Origin: REEB95 sp963810055
GTDB taxonomy: Bacteria > Pseudomonadota > Alphaproteobacteria > ATCC43930 > CGMCC-115725
Length of the DNA stretch: 64,000 bases
Direction of reading: 5' to 3'
Assembly: GCA_963810055.1 (NCBI GenBank)
Contig: CAWEME010000023.1
Location: forward strand, 21,865-85,864
Below the pieces are notes generated by a model. The model had not been told where the DNA came from. It made no database searches and saw only the letters and a list, made by a program, of their open reading frames with translations. Below, piece after piece: positions 9,282-18,194 of the stretch (position 1 is the stretch's first letter; each line of letters begins with the position of its first letter). The translations under genes and the position numbers were made by a program.

Positions 9282-9902
9282 TTAGCGCCAGCGGCGGCGC
9301 AGCTCGGCGCGGTTGGCGGCGAGCCAATAAAGCGCCAGCAGGCTGGTGCCGTTGCGGATGCGGCCGGATTTCACGAGATTCATCGCCTGGCGGAAGCTTT
9401 TCACCACCACCTTGATGTTCTCGTGCTCGTGCGCCAGGCCGTAAATCCCGGCGGCGCCGCGCGCATCGACGCGCGCGCAGAAGATGTGAAAGACCTCGGT
9501 CAGCCCGCCGGGCGAAGGCATCACCCGGTGAATCTTGATGGGCTTGCCCATGATGGCGAGGCCGGTTTCCTCCTTGGTTTCACGCGCAACGACGGAGGAA
9601 GGACTGCCGTCCTTGGGGCCGATGATGCCGGCGACCATCTCCAGCTCCCAGCCGGAGAATCCGGCGAGCAGCGCGGGCAGCCGGAACTGCTCGACCAGCA
9701 CGACTTCATCGCGCTTGGGGTCGTAGAGCAGCACGCCGGCGGTGTTGCCGCGCTCGTAGATCTCGCGTTCGATCTCGGCGCTCCAGCCGCCGCCGAACAG
9801 GCGGTGGCGCAGACGATAGACGTCGACGCGGAAGAAGCCGCGGAATCCCCGCTTGCGGCTGATGATCCTGACCGCGCCTCTGCCGGTTTTGCTCTTGGCC
9901 AT
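9282..9902 (-). CDS. Nudix hydrolase (ADP-ribose/GDP-mannose pyrophosphatase-like)
   Basis: A 206-residue Nudix-fold hydrolase that probably cleaves a nucleoside diphosphate sugar. The ADP-ribose pyrophosphatase-type core is present (VLVEQFRLPAL... GWELEMVAGII). The second half of the Nudix box, RETKEETGL, carries the metal-binding glutamates. The first half (GIIGPKDGSPSSVVA) is one residue longer than the usual form and lacks the usual glutamate, so metal coordination may differ. The N-terminus is basic (MAKSKTGRGAVRIISRKRGF). It lies between cysK and the cytochrome c gene, all on the minus strand, with no sign of tight coupling. Confidence 0.8.
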   Translation of the reverse strand: MAKSKTGRGAVRIISRKRGFRGFFRVDVYRLRHRLFGGGWSAEIEREIYERGNTAGVLLYDPKRDEVVLVEQFRLPALLAGFSGWELEMVAGIIGPKDGSPSSVVARETKEETGLAIMGKPIKIHRVMPSPGGLTEVFHIFCARVDARGAAGIYGLAHEHENIKVVVKSFRQAMNLVKSGRIRNGTSLLALYWLAANRAELRRRWR

Positions 9903-9948
9903 GGGCGGGCAGTGTACGGGAAGCGCGGACGAAAACTCCAGCGCGCGC

Positions 9949-10476
9949 TTAATGCGCGCCGCGCAGGCTCAGGATATAGGCCACGACGTCGGCCGCTTCC
10001 TGGCGCGAGAGTATCAGGCTCGGCATGGTCGGGTGCGGATTGCGCAGCCAGACGTTGAGGCTGAAGCTGGTGGTGCTGGGCATGTCGGCGATGGCGAAAA
10101 AATCCGGCGCGTTGGCGAAGCGGATCACCGATCCCTCATTCGCCTGCACCACATGACAGGGCCGGCAATTGTTCTGGGCGAAACGGCGTCCGGCCTGGAC
10201 ATTGCCGGGGCGGGGCTCGGCCCCCGTGTCCGGGACTGCGGTGGGGGGCGGGGATACCGATGGATTGAGCGGCGTCGGCGATAGCGCCGGCGGCGCGGGA
10301 TTGCGCAGGAGTTCGGCGGCGGGGGTATCGGCCGTGGAGGTCGGGCCGGCATTGCGCGCGGCGTTGATGTCCTGCTCGATGCCGGGCGCGGCCGCCGTGT
10401 AGGGGGCGCGTTCGCCCGCGCAGGCGGCCAGCACGGCCAGCGCCGCGCCCGCCAAAATCATTCCACCTGTCCGCAT
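9949..10476 (-). CDS. Lipoprotein cytochrome c (class I, monohaem)
   Basis: An exported electron carrier of 175 residues. The signal is a lipobox (AGAALAVLAAC, lipid-bearing Cys19), so the protein is probably membrane-anchored on the periplasmic side. A low-complexity Pro/Ala/Thr linker (about 35-95) precedes the haem domain. CRPCH binds haem, and a methionine in MPSTTSF or MPSLIL is the likely axial ligand. The longer upstream extension of this frame lies opposite the oxygenase gene and is not part of the protein. An FNR/FixK-like box at 10537-10550 lies about 60 bases upstream of the start. Confidence 0.82.
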   Translation of the reverse strand: MRTGGMILAGAALAVLAACAGERAPYTAAAPGIEQDINAARNAGPTSTADTPAAELLRNPAPPALSPTPLNPSVSPPPTAVPDTGAEPRPGNVQAGRRFAQNNCRPCHVVQANEGSVIRFANAPDFFAIADMPSTTSFSLNVWLRNPHPTMPSLILSRQEAADVVAYILSLRGAH

Positions 10477-10536
10477 CGGCCCCAACTCCGCTTCCTTATG
10501 CCTGTTTATACCCTCCCGCCGGGGCAGGATATCGCC

Positions 10537-10550
10537 TTGATTCAGGTCAA
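10537..10550. promoter_or_regulatory. FNR/FixK-type binding site
   Basis: TTGAT-TCAG-GTCAA matches the FNR/FixK consensus TTGAT-N4-ATCAA at nine of ten specified positions, and flanking C/G extends the symmetry (CTTGA...TCAAG). It lies in the divergent region between the cytochrome c gene and the 2OG-Fe(II) oxygenase gene, about 60 bases from either start. Oxygen-responsive control of one or both genes is inferred. Confidence 0.5.
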
Positions 10551-10602
10551 GCAGGCGGCTTGACGCATTGGCAGGGGAGAAAGGCGCCGCTATGATGCGC
10601 GC

Positions 10603-11265
10603 ATGGATTCCCTGGCCGAGAAAAGCGCATACGGCGGCGCGTCTTTCGTCGATCTTGCCGCCTTCGAGCGCGCGAAGCTGGCGACCGATCCCTTTCCCTA
10701 TGTGATCGTGCCGGGCTTCCTGCCCGAAGCCGCGCGAAGCGCGATTTCCGCCGATTATCCCGATGTGGACCGGCCCGGCAGCTTTCCCGTGGGCGATCTC
10801 CGCTACGGCCCGGTTTTCGCCAGTTTCCTCGCCGAAATCCAGGGCGAGGCGATGCGCGAGGCGTTCGCGCGCAAGTTTTCCGTCGATCTCGAAGGCAAGC
10901 CGACCATGGTGACGGTGCGCGGCCAGGCGCGGATGGGCGACGGGCAGATCCACACCGATACGCGGTCGAAGATCATCACCGTGCTGATCTACATGAACGA
11001 GGATTGGGAAGCGCTGGGCGGGCGGTTGCGCCTGCTGCGCTCGAACAAGAGCCTCGACGACATGGTGGCCGAGGTGCCGCCGGCTTCCGGCACGCTGCTG
11101 GCCTTCCTGGTGACGCCCCATTCCTGGCACGGCCACCATCCGGCCAGCGGCCCGCGCCGCGTCATCCAGTTGAATTGGGTCGAAAGCCAAAGCGTGGTGT
11201 GGCGCGAACGTCTGCGCCACGGGCTTTCGGCGCGGATCAAGCGGCTTTTCCCGGCGCGCGCCTGA
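10603..11265 (+). CDS. 2OG-Fe(II) oxygenase superfamily protein
   Basis: A 220-residue predicted dioxygenase with the double-stranded beta-helix fold. The iron-binding HxD is H117-T-D119 (GQIHTDTRSK). The distal histidine is within HSWHGH (H173, H176 or H178), followed by Arg185/186, which suits 2-oxoglutarate binding. The phrase VLIYMNEDWEALGGRLRLLR resembles prolyl-hydroxylase-like and sugar-modifying members. The substrate is unknown. The gene is monocistronic and diverges from the cytochrome c gene. A palindromic repeat and a terminator follow it. Confidence 0.72.
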   Translation: MDSLAEKSAYGGASFVDLAAFERAKLATDPFPYVIVPGFLPEAARSAISADYPDVDRPGSFPVGDLRYGPVFASFLAEIQGEAMREAFARKFSVDLEGKPTMVTVRGQARMGDGQIHTDTRSKIITVLIYMNEDWEALGGRLRLLRSNKSLDDMVAEVPPASGTLLAFLVTPHSWHGHHPASGPRRVIQLNWVESQSVVWRERLRHGLSARIKRLFPARA

Positions 11266-11294
11266 AAGCCAAAAGAGCGCGGGCCTTTCCTATT

Positions 11295-11396
11295 GTCATT
11301 GCGAGCCGTCAGGCGAAGCAATCCAGGGACGATGCGGGCGAGGCTGGATTGCTTCGGCCGCCCCGATATTTGAAAACTGGGCGGCCTCGCAATGAC
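11295..11396. repeat. GTCATTGCGAG palindromic repeat element
   Basis: An approximately 100-bp element bounded by a perfect 11-bp inverted repeat (GTCATTGCGAG at 11295-11305 and CTCGCAATGAC at 11386-11396). An inner 13-bp inverted repeat CGAAGCAATCCAG / CTGGATTGCTTCG lies at 11314-11326 and 11344-11356. This layout is common as a dispersed extragenic repeat in alphaproteobacterial genomes. It encodes nothing visible. Confidence 0.75.
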
Positions 11397-11430
11397 GGCG
11401 GTGTTGGGCGCTTATCCAGGTCTCAAGAAT

Positions 11431-11460
11431 AAGGGGCGGTCTTGGGAACCGCCCCTTTCT
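11431..11460. terminator. Rho-independent terminator between convergent genes
   Basis: A stem AAGGGGCGGT / ACCGCCCCTT (11431-11440 with 11448-11457), loop of seven, followed by TCT on the plus strand. It lies between the oxygenase gene and the convergent methyltransferase gene and could serve both. Confidence 0.7.
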
Positions 11461-11482
11461 CAAGATGGCTCGGAGGTTATCG

Positions 11483-12322
11483 TCAGGCCGAAGGCTTCTC
11501 AGCCGTGACGATCAGCGCGGTCATCTCTCCCTCAACCGGTCCCGAGCCGAACCGAGCCAACATGACCCGCTCAACCGCATCCGTCACTTCGCCCAGGCGA
11601 GCCGGGTCCGCCGCCTCGATCGCGGCCCGTATCATCGTCCCTTGAACCGTGATCACGGCGGCGTCCCGCGCGGAAGGCGCGCGGCACGGTTGCGAGATAC
11701 GCTCAACCCGAACCGCACCGAAGCCCGCCGCCGCGAGATCAGCGCGGATGGCCTTTTCGTCATGGTATGGCGGGCTGAGAAGCGATAACGGCTCGCGCCC
11801 CAACATGTCTCCGGCCACGCCCGCGGCGATGGCAAGAGGCGACTTGCTCATTGTTTTATAGCTGTCCCACACAGCGAATAAAAACGCGCCGCCGCGCCGC
11901 AGCACGCGCGAGGCTTCCCGGAAGGCCGCCGGCTTTTCCGGGAAAAACATGACGCCGAATTGGCAAACGATCAGATCAAAACTCCCGTCTGGGAATGGCA
12001 GCTTCATCGCGTCGGCCTGCCGCCATGTGACGTCCGTCATGCCGGATTTGGCTCGCGCAAGATCAATCATTGCCTGGTTGAGGTCGGTGGCCGTGATCGC
12101 CGCGCCCGCCGGCAATGTCCGCACCAAGTTCTGTGTCAGAATGCCCGTGCCCGCGGCAGTTTCCAGGACGCGGCTTGGGGCGAGAACCTTCGCCCGGTCG
12201 GCGAGTATCCGGGCGTAGGGAGCGAAGTTCATCGGCACGATATAACGGTCGTAGAATTCCGGGAGCGATCCCGAAAATACGCGTTGCTTATCCTCCGACA
12301 CGTCTTTTCCCTCCCACGTCAC
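11483..12322 (-). CDS. Class I SAM-dependent methyltransferase
   Basis: A 279-residue Rossmann-fold methyltransferase of the UbiE/Methyltransf_11 type. The SAM-binding motif I is VLETAAGTGILTQ, motif II includes ITATDLNQAM, and the post-motif is SFDLIVCQFGVMFF. The C-terminal portion varies and gives no substrate clue. The gene stands alone between two terminators. A start at MTWEGKDVS (12322) is assumed; MNFAPYARI lies too far inside to be the start. Confidence 0.8.
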   Translation of the reverse strand: MTWEGKDVSEDKQRVFSGSLPEFYDRYIVPMNFAPYARILADRAKVLAPSRVLETAAGTGILTQNLVRTLPAGAAITATDLNQAMIDLARAKSGMTDVTWRQADAMKLPFPDGSFDLIVCQFGVMFFPEKPAAFREASRVLRRGGAFLFAVWDSYKTMSKSPLAIAAGVAGDMLGREPLSLLSPPYHDEKAIRADLAAAGFGAVRVERISQPCRAPSARDAAVITVQGTMIRAAIEAADPARLGEVTDAVERVMLARFGSGPVEGEMTALIVTAEKPSA

Positions 12323-12361
12323 GCCTTCCCAACGCCTCGATGATAACCAGCCCGAAATCAG

Positions 12362-12399
12362 ATCAAGGGGCTGAGCGATCTCTCGTTCAGCCCCTTGAT
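12362..12399. terminator. Strong hairpin terminator
   Basis: A perfect 13-bp stem ATCAAGGGGCTGA / TCAGCCCCTTGAT (12362-12374 with 12387-12399) with a 12-base loop. It lies just downstream of tRNA-Asn on the minus strand and upstream of the methyltransferase gene, so it probably ends the tRNA transcript. Confidence 0.7.
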
Positions 12400-12404
12400 G
12401 TATA

Positions 12405-12479
12405 TGGCTCGGGGGGTCGGGATCGAACCGACGACCAGCGGATTAACAGTCCGCTGCTCTACCGCTGAGCTACCCCCGA
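12405..12479 (-). tRNA. tRNA-Asn (GTT), CCA encoded
   Basis: The minus strand folds as a complete tRNA. The acceptor pairs TCGGGGG with CCCCCGA, the D arm is GCTCAGCGGTAGAGC, and the anticodon stem GCGGA/TCCGC encloses CTGTTAA with anticodon GTT. The T arm is GTCGGTTCGATCCCGAC, the discriminator is G and CCA is encoded. Length is 75 including CCA. Confidence 0.96.
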
Positions 12480-12531
12480 ATAGGGCCGCACCATAACATA
12501 CCGCCCGTTAACGGGTTCAAGCGGGCAAGGG

Positions 12532-12605
12532 TGGAGGCCGGAAGCGGAATCGAACCGCTGTACGAGGATTTGCAGTCCTCTGCATAGCCACTCTGCCATC
12601 CGGCC
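12532..12605 (-). tRNA. tRNA-Cys (GCA), CCA encoded
   Basis: On the minus strand the acceptor GGCCGGA pairs with TCCGGCC. The anticodon arm GAGGA-CTGCAAA-TCCTC carries GCA, and the T arm is AGCGGTTCGATTCCGCT with discriminator T and encoded CCA. It lies 52 bases upstream of tRNA-Asn, and the two are likely co-transcribed. Confidence 0.96.
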
Positions 12606-12725
12606 AAAGGCGGTTCTCCCGGCCAGGCCGGAAGGGCCCCGAGATATAGGCCCTGGCGGCTGGCCTAGGCAAGGCAGCGGCGGCCGGTCCCCTGGCATCC
12701 CCGGCGAAAATTAAGGATTCCGGGC

Positions 12726-12754
12726 TTGGTCTTTGCCCGCCCCGAGTTTAATAT
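12726..12754 (+). promoter_or_regulatory. Candidate sigma-70 promoter for the PCMT-like/tolC genes
   Basis: TTGGTC (12726-12731) and TAATAT (12749-12754) are separated by 17 bases, and each matches four of six consensus positions. The predicted start site leaves a leader of about 35 bases before the ATG at 12798. The assignment rests on hexamer match and spacing only. Confidence 0.4.
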
Positions 12755-12797
12755 GGAGTTCTTGTAATAAATCAGACGGTTACGGTGGGTTCCTCAC

Positions 12798-13463
12798 ATG
12801 AATGTCAATGACTTCCGCGCCGCCCGACTCGCCATGGTCGAAAGCCAGTTGCGCACCAACACGGTGACGCATCCCGGCGTGCTGGCGGCGTTCATCGAGT
12901 TGCCGCGCGAGCGCTTCGTGCCCGCGGGCTTGCATGACAGCGCTTATGTCGACGAGGACATCCCCTTGAAGCCGGGCCGCTTCCTGATGGAGCCGTTGGT
13001 GCTGGCGCGGCTTGTCCAGCTGGCGTCGGTCGGGCCCAAGGACAAGGCGCTGGTGATCGGCGCGGCCACCGGCTATGCCGTGGCCGCGGTGGCGTTGCTG
13101 GCGCAAAGCGTGGTGGCGGTCGAGGCCGATCCCCAGCTCGCGAAGCAGGCCCGCGCCAATCTCGCTTCGTTGCATCTCGCCAATGCGACCGTGATCGAAG
13201 GCCCGCATGAACTGGGCCACAAGCCGGGCGCGCCCTATGACGTGATCCTGCTCGACGGCGCCGCCGCCGAGATTCCGCGCGCGGTGTCCGATCAGCTCGC
13301 CGAAGGCGGGCGGCTGGTTGCCGTTTTGCGCCCGCGCGGCGCATTGGTCGGCCAGGCCACGGTGATAACCCGCCAGGGCGCAACGCTCGGCCGCAGCGTG
13401 ATCTTCGATTCCGGCACGCCCTATCTGCCGGGCTTCATACCGGCGCCGGGTTTCGCGTTCTGA
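12798..13463 (+). CDS. Protein-L-isoaspartate O-methyltransferase-like protein, tolC-linked
   Basis: A 221-residue PCMT-family protein. The N-terminus FRAARLAMVESQLRTNTVTH and the region RERFVPAG match the family's substrate-binding portion. However, the SAM motif is altered (LVIGAATGYAVA in place of the usual VLEIGTGSGYQAA), and the usual catalytic-loop surroundings are changed. In alphaproteobacteria this divergent paralogue characteristically sits directly before tolC, as here with a 24-base gap, and may serve envelope protein maintenance rather than general repair. A canonical pcm is present at 42752-43453. Confidence 0.75.
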   Translation: MNVNDFRAARLAMVESQLRTNTVTHPGVLAAFIELPRERFVPAGLHDSAYVDEDIPLKPGRFLMEPLVLARLVQLASVGPKDKALVIGAATGYAVAAVALLAQSVVAVEADPQLAKQARANLASLHLANATVIEGPHELGHKPGAPYDVILLDGAAAEIPRAVSDQLAEGGRLVAVLRPRGALVGQATVITRQGATLGRSVIFDSGTPYLPGFIPAPGFAF

Positions 13464-13487
13464 GGCCGGGGCGAGGGAGTTGCCGCC

Positions 13488-14852
13488 ATGCGCCGCGTGA
13501 TTGCCCTCGTTCTGGGCTTTTCCACCGCCCTGGTATCATTCGGCGCGCGGGCCGAGACGCTCGAAGACGCGCTGGTCGAGACCTACAACAGCAATCCTCA
13601 GATCCTGGCCGAGCGCGCCAATCTGCGCGCCACCGACGAAGGCGTAAGCCAGGCGCTGGGCGGCTGGCGGCCGACGGTTCAGTTCACCGCCACGGCGGGA
13701 CGGGAGAAATTCGAGGCCACGCCGTCCACCGCCTCGGTGGTGTCCGAAGGAATGACCGATCCGCGCTCGCTCGACCTGGTTTTGACCCAGCCGCTCTTTC
13801 AGGGCGGCCAGACCGTGGCCAAGACCGCCCAGGCCGAAGACACGGTCAAGGCCGAGCGCGCCCATCTGATCGCCACCGAAAGCACGGTGCTGTTCAGCGT
13901 GATTTCGGCCTATCTCGACGTGTTGCGCGACCAATCGGTGGTGGAACTGGATAAGCTCAGCGAGAACGTGCTGACGCAGACCTTGGACCAGACGCGCGCG
14001 CAATTCCGCGTCGGCATCTTGACCCGCACCGACGTCTCGCAGGCCGAGGCGCGGCTCGCCGCCGCCACGGCGCAACGGCAGGTGGACGAGGGCACGCTGC
14101 AAAGCGACCGCGCCAATTACGCGCGCTTCGTCGGCCATCTGCCGGGCGAACTGACGCAGCCCAGCTTGCGCCCGGCGGTGCCGATGACCAGGGACGAGGC
14201 GCTGAGCCTGGCCGCGCTCAAGAATCCGAACGTGATTTCGGCGCTGTTCACGGAAGAGGCGTCACGCGATTTCGTCACCGCCACCGAGGCGCAGTTGCTG
14301 CCGAGCATCAACCTGGTCGGCCAGGTCAACCGCACCGACGATCCCAATTTCCTGGCCGATCACGAGGAAACCTACGGCGTGATCGAGGCGCAGCTCGTCA
14401 TGCCGATTTACGAGGCGGGCGTGATCTATTCGCAAAGCCGCCAGGCCAAGCAGAAGGTCGGCCAGAGCAAGGGGCTGACCGACGACGCGCGGCGTTTTGC
14501 CGTGCAGGGGGCGACCTCGGCCTGGGAAACCATCCAGGCGCAGCGCGCCAACGTGATCTCGCAGATCACCGCCATCAAGGCGGACGAAACCGCCTATGAA
14601 GGAACCAAGGCGCAGCAGACCGTGGGCATACGCACCATCCTCGACGTCTTGAACGCCGAGCAGGAGCTGTTTACCGACCGCGTCAACCTGGTCAAGGCGC
14701 AACACGATCTGGCGGTGGCCGAGTTCAACCTGGCGCAGCAGGTGGGGCGCCTGACCGTCGCCGATCTGCAGCTGCCGGTCGACCTTTACGACGTCGAGCG
14801 CTATTACAAGGCGGTGCGCGGCAAATGGTTCGGTTTCGGCCCCAATCAGTAA
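13488..14852 (+). CDS. tolC: TolC-family outer-membrane channel protein
   Basis: A 454-residue outer-membrane export channel. A cleavable signal peptide (VIALVLGFSTALVSFGARA) precedes the mature protein starting around ETLEDALVETYNSNP. Two OEP repeats follow, with the characteristic TQPLFQGGQTVAKTAQAED and the second half IYEAGVIYSQSRQAKQKVGQ. The C-terminal VGRLTVADLQLPVDLYDVERYY is typical of alphaproteobacterial TolC. It lacks a lipobox, unlike the RND channel at 1357. It is read after the PCMT-like gene and would serve type I secretion and efflux. Confidence 0.93.
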   Translation: MRRVIALVLGFSTALVSFGARAETLEDALVETYNSNPQILAERANLRATDEGVSQALGGWRPTVQFTATAGREKFEATPSTASVVSEGMTDPRSLDLVLTQPLFQGGQTVAKTAQAEDTVKAERAHLIATESTVLFSVISAYLDVLRDQSVVELDKLSENVLTQTLDQTRAQFRVGILTRTDVSQAEARLAAATAQRQVDEGTLQSDRANYARFVGHLPGELTQPSLRPAVPMTRDEALSLAALKNPNVISALFTEEASRDFVTATEAQLLPSINLVGQVNRTDDPNFLADHEETYGVIEAQLVMPIYEAGVIYSQSRQAKQKVGQSKGLTDDARRFAVQGATSAWETIQAQRANVISQITAIKADETAYEGTKAQQTVGIRTILDVLNAEQELFTDRVNLVKAQHDLAVAEFNLAQQVGRLTVADLQLPVDLYDVERYYKAVRGKWFGFGPNQ

Positions 14853-14939
14853 GATTTTACAAGAGCTAGCAATTTTCTCCGGCTTCCCATACTATATGTT
14901 GTTTACAGCCTCTAAGGGGCGCAAAGGGAAGAGACCATC

Positions 14940-15449
14940 ATGTCGGAGCTGAGACGCCAGGAAGACCCGTCGATGGAGGAGATACTCGCCTCCATCCGCC
15001 GCATCATCGCCGAGGACAGCGAGACGCCCGCGCGCGCCGGCGCCGCGACCATCGACCAGGAGCGGCAGGACATCCTCGAGCTGACCGACCGCATCGAGGC
15101 CGACGGCTCGGTGGTGTCGATCGCCTCGCGCAAGGCGCGCGACAGCCAGGCCTTCGCGCGCGAAGCCCCGGAACCGCTCAAGGTCGAACCGGCCAGGCCG
15201 GAGAACGGCCGGATCATCTCGGAAGCCGCCGCCGCCGCCGCCATGGCCTCGCTCGCCGAACTGGCCAAGGAAGCGCCGCAGGTGAAGGTGGGGCCGGTCC
15301 CGCCCGAGAGCAAGGCGGTCGAGGACATGACCCGCGAGATGATGAAGCCGCTGCTCAAATCCTGGCTCGACAGCAACCTGCCGGAGATCATCGAGCGCGT
15401 GGTGCGCGACGAGATCGCGCGCCTATCCCGCGAGGTCCAAAAGCGCTAG
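14940..15449 (+). CDS. popZ: PopZ-like polar organising protein (DUF2497)
   Basis: A 169-residue acidic protein with the two PopZ signatures: N-terminal SMEEILASIRRIIAED and the C-terminal oligomerisation helices MMKPLLKSWLDSNLPEIIER. An acidic, proline-containing disordered linker separates them. In Caulobacter and relatives PopZ self-assembles at the cell pole and tethers the ParB/origin complex. The order tolC-popZ-valS is common in the class. A short GGGAAGAG-type ribosome-binding site precedes the ATG. Confidence 0.87.
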   Translation: MSELRRQEDPSMEEILASIRRIIAEDSETPARAGAATIDQERQDILELTDRIEADGSVVSIASRKARDSQAFAREAPEPLKVEPARPENGRIISEAAAAAAMASLAELAKEAPQVKVGPVPPESKAVEDMTREMMKPLLKSWLDSNLPEIIERVVRDEIARLSREVQKR

Positions 15450-15461
15450 CCCCCACCCTAA

Positions 15462-15485
15462 CCCTCCCCCGCTCGCGGGGGAGGG
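15462..15485. repeat. CCCTCCCCCGC palindrome
   Basis: An 11-bp perfect inverted repeat, CCCTCCCCCGC / GCGGGGGAGGG, separated by two bases between popZ and valS. This type of GC-only hairpin is a frequent dispersed intergenic element in alphaproteobacteria. It may also attenuate read-through into valS. Confidence 0.6.
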
Positions 15486-15535
15486 AATGGGAGGGGGCGC
15501 TTGCCGCCCGGGCGCTGCCCGCCTAGAAAGGGTGG

Positions 15536-18194
15536 ATGCTCGACAAGACCTTCGACCCGGCCGAGATCGAGGCCCGCATCTACGCCCAATGGGAGAAATC
15601 GGGCGTGTTCGCGGCGCATCCCGATTCGGGAAAACGGCCCTTTTGCGTGATGATGCCGCCGCCCAACGTGACCGGCAGCCTGCATATGGGCCACGCGCTC
15701 AACCACACGCTGCAGGACATCCTGATCCGTTTCGAGCGCATGCGCGGCCGCGACACGCTGTGGCAGCCGGGCACCGATCATGCCGGCATCGCCACCCAAA
15801 TGGTGGTGGAACGGAATCTCGAGCAGGAGAATATCACCCGCCAGGAGCTGGGCCGCCCCGATTTCATCGACCGGGTGTGGAAATGGAAATCCCAAAGCGG
15901 CGGCACCATCACCCGGCAATTGCGCGCGCTCGGCGCCTCGCCCGATTGGAGCCGCGAACGCTTCACCATGGACGAGGGGCTCAGCGCCGCCGTCCGCAAG
16001 GTGTTCGTGGCGCTCTTCAAGGAAGGGCTGATCTACCGCGACAAGCGGCTGGTCAATTGGGACCCCAAGCTGCACACCGCCGTCTCGGACCTGGAGGTGG
16101 AAAGCCGCGAGACCAAGGGCTCGCTGTGGTACCTAAACTATCCGGTCGACGGGAGACCGGGTGAATATGTAGTCGTCGCGACAACGAGACCCGAAACCAT
16201 GCTGGGCGACACCGGCGTGGCGGTGAACCCCAAGGACGAGCGCTACCGCGCTCTTGTTGGGTGTCATGTGATCCTGCCCTTGGTCGGGCGGAAGATTCCC
16301 ATCGTCGCCGACGAATACGCCGATCCGGAAACCGGCAGCGGCGCGGTCAAGATCACCCCGGCGCATGACTTCAACGACTTCGCCGTCGGCCAGCGCCACA
16401 AGCTGCCGCTCATCAACGTGCTCGACCGCGACGCCAAGCTCAACGACGAGGCGCCCGAGGCCTATCGCGGCATGGACCGGTTTGCCGCGCGCAAGAAAAT
16501 TCTCGCCGATCTCGAAGCCGGCGGCTTCCTCGCCAAGACCGAGCCGCACACCCTGATGGTGCCTTACGGCGACCGCTCGGGCGTGGTGCTCGAGCCCTGG
16601 CTCACCGACCAGTGGTATGTCGACGCCAAGACGCTGGCCAAGCCGGCGATCGAGGCGGTGGAGCGCGGCGCCACGGTGTTCGTGCCGCGGCAATGGGAGA
16701 ACACCTTCTTCGAATGGATGCGCAACATCCAGCCCTGGTGCGTGTCGCGCCAGATCTGGTGGGGCCACCAGATCCCGGCCTGGTACGCGCCCGACGGTTT
16801 GGTGTTCGTCGAGGAAACCGAAGCCTTGGCCATGAACGCGGCGGCCAAGCATTACGGCAAGCCCGTCCCGTTGAAACGCGACGAGGACGTGCTCGACACC
16901 TGGTTCTCCTCGGCGTTGTGGCCGTTCTCGACGCTGGGCTGGCCCGAGCAGACGAAATATCTCGAGCATTATTACCCGACCGACGTGCTGGTGACCGGGT
17001 TCGACATCATCTTCTTCTGGGTCGCGCGCATGATGATGATGGGTTTGAAATTCATGGGCGAAGTGCCGTTCAAGACGGTCTATATCCACGCCCTGGTGCG
17101 CGACGAACGCGGCCAGAAAATGTCAAAATCCAAGGGCAATATCGTCGATCCCATCGCCACCATCGAGACCTATGGCTGCGACGCGCTGCGTTTCACCCTC
17201 ACGGCGCTGGCGGCGCAGGGACGCGACATCAAACTCGCGCAGAGCCGCATCGAGGGCTATCGCAACTTCGCCACCAAGCTGTGGAACGCCGCGCGCTTCG
17301 CCGAGATCAACGGCTGCAAGCTCGACCCGAAATTCGATCCGGCCAAGGCCCGGCTCACGGTCAATCGCTGGATCGTGTCGGCGCTGGCGCGGACGGAGGC
17401 GCGCGTCACCGAGGCCATCGAAGCCTTCGAGTTCAACGCTGCCGCCGACGCGCTTTATCATTTCACCTGGGGCACGTTCTGCGACTGGTATGTCGAGTTT
17501 TCCAAGCCGATCCTGACCGGCGCGGATGAAGAGGCCAAGGCCGAAACGCGCGCCACCACGTCCTGGGTCTTGAGCCAGATCGTTCATCTGCTGCATCCGG
17601 TCATGCCCTTCATCACCGAGGAATTGTGGAAGAATTTTGCGGGCGACAAGGCGGGCATGTTGATGGCATCGCGCTGGCCCGCGCTTGACCCGGGTCTCGC
17701 CGACCAAAACGCGGCGGCGGAGATGGATTGGGTGGTCGAGCCTGATCGCGCAGATCCGCACCGCGCGCGCCGAGATGAACGTGCCGCCGGGCAACGAGAT
17801 TCTGGCCTATCTCACCGAAGCCGGTGCGGAGCAGAAGGAATGGCTTTTGCGCCACGGCGATCAAATCAGGCGCCTCGCCCGGCTGAAGCAGATTCACCCG
17901 GCCGATGCCGGAGCCTCGGCCAAGCAGAACTCCATCCAGGTGGTGGTGGAGAACGCCTCGCTGCTGTTGGACCTGGAGGGCGCGGTCGATCTCGGCAAGG
18001 AGCGCGCGCGGCTCCAGAAAGAGGCGCAAGCGGTGCGCGGCGAGCTTGACAAGATCGCGGCCAAGCTCGGCAATGAGCAGTTCATCGCCAAGGCCAGGCC
18101 CGAGGCGGTGGACGAGCAGCGCGAGCGCGAAACCAACGCCCGCGCGGCGCTATCGCGGCTCGAAGCGGCCTTGGATAGAATAGGCGGCGCATGA
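15536..18194 (+). CDS. valS: Valyl-tRNA synthetase, one frameshift
   Basis: Class I aminoacyl-tRNA synthetase charging tRNA-Val. The HIGH-equivalent PPPNVTGSLHMGHALNHTL is at residues 41-59 and KMSKSKGN begins at K528. The editing domain, anticodon-binding domain and C-terminal coiled coil (VDLGKERARLQKEAQAVRGE) are all present. The frame breaks at 17738-17741: a +1 shift turns WVV into SLIAQIRTARAEMNVPPG, the expected continuation, and the protein then ends normally at 18194 (about 885 residues). The gene is essential, so one inserted base in the assembly is the likeliest cause. The stop overlaps the greB start. Confidence 0.92.

Noticed and set aside
11295..11396. Insertion sequence
   Set aside because: The inverted repeats enclose only 100 bases with no transposase, and the element fits an extragenic palindrome.
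12798..13463. Calling this gene the main pcm
   Set aside because: Its SAM motif is degenerate (GAATGYAVA), and a canonical pcm exists at 42752.
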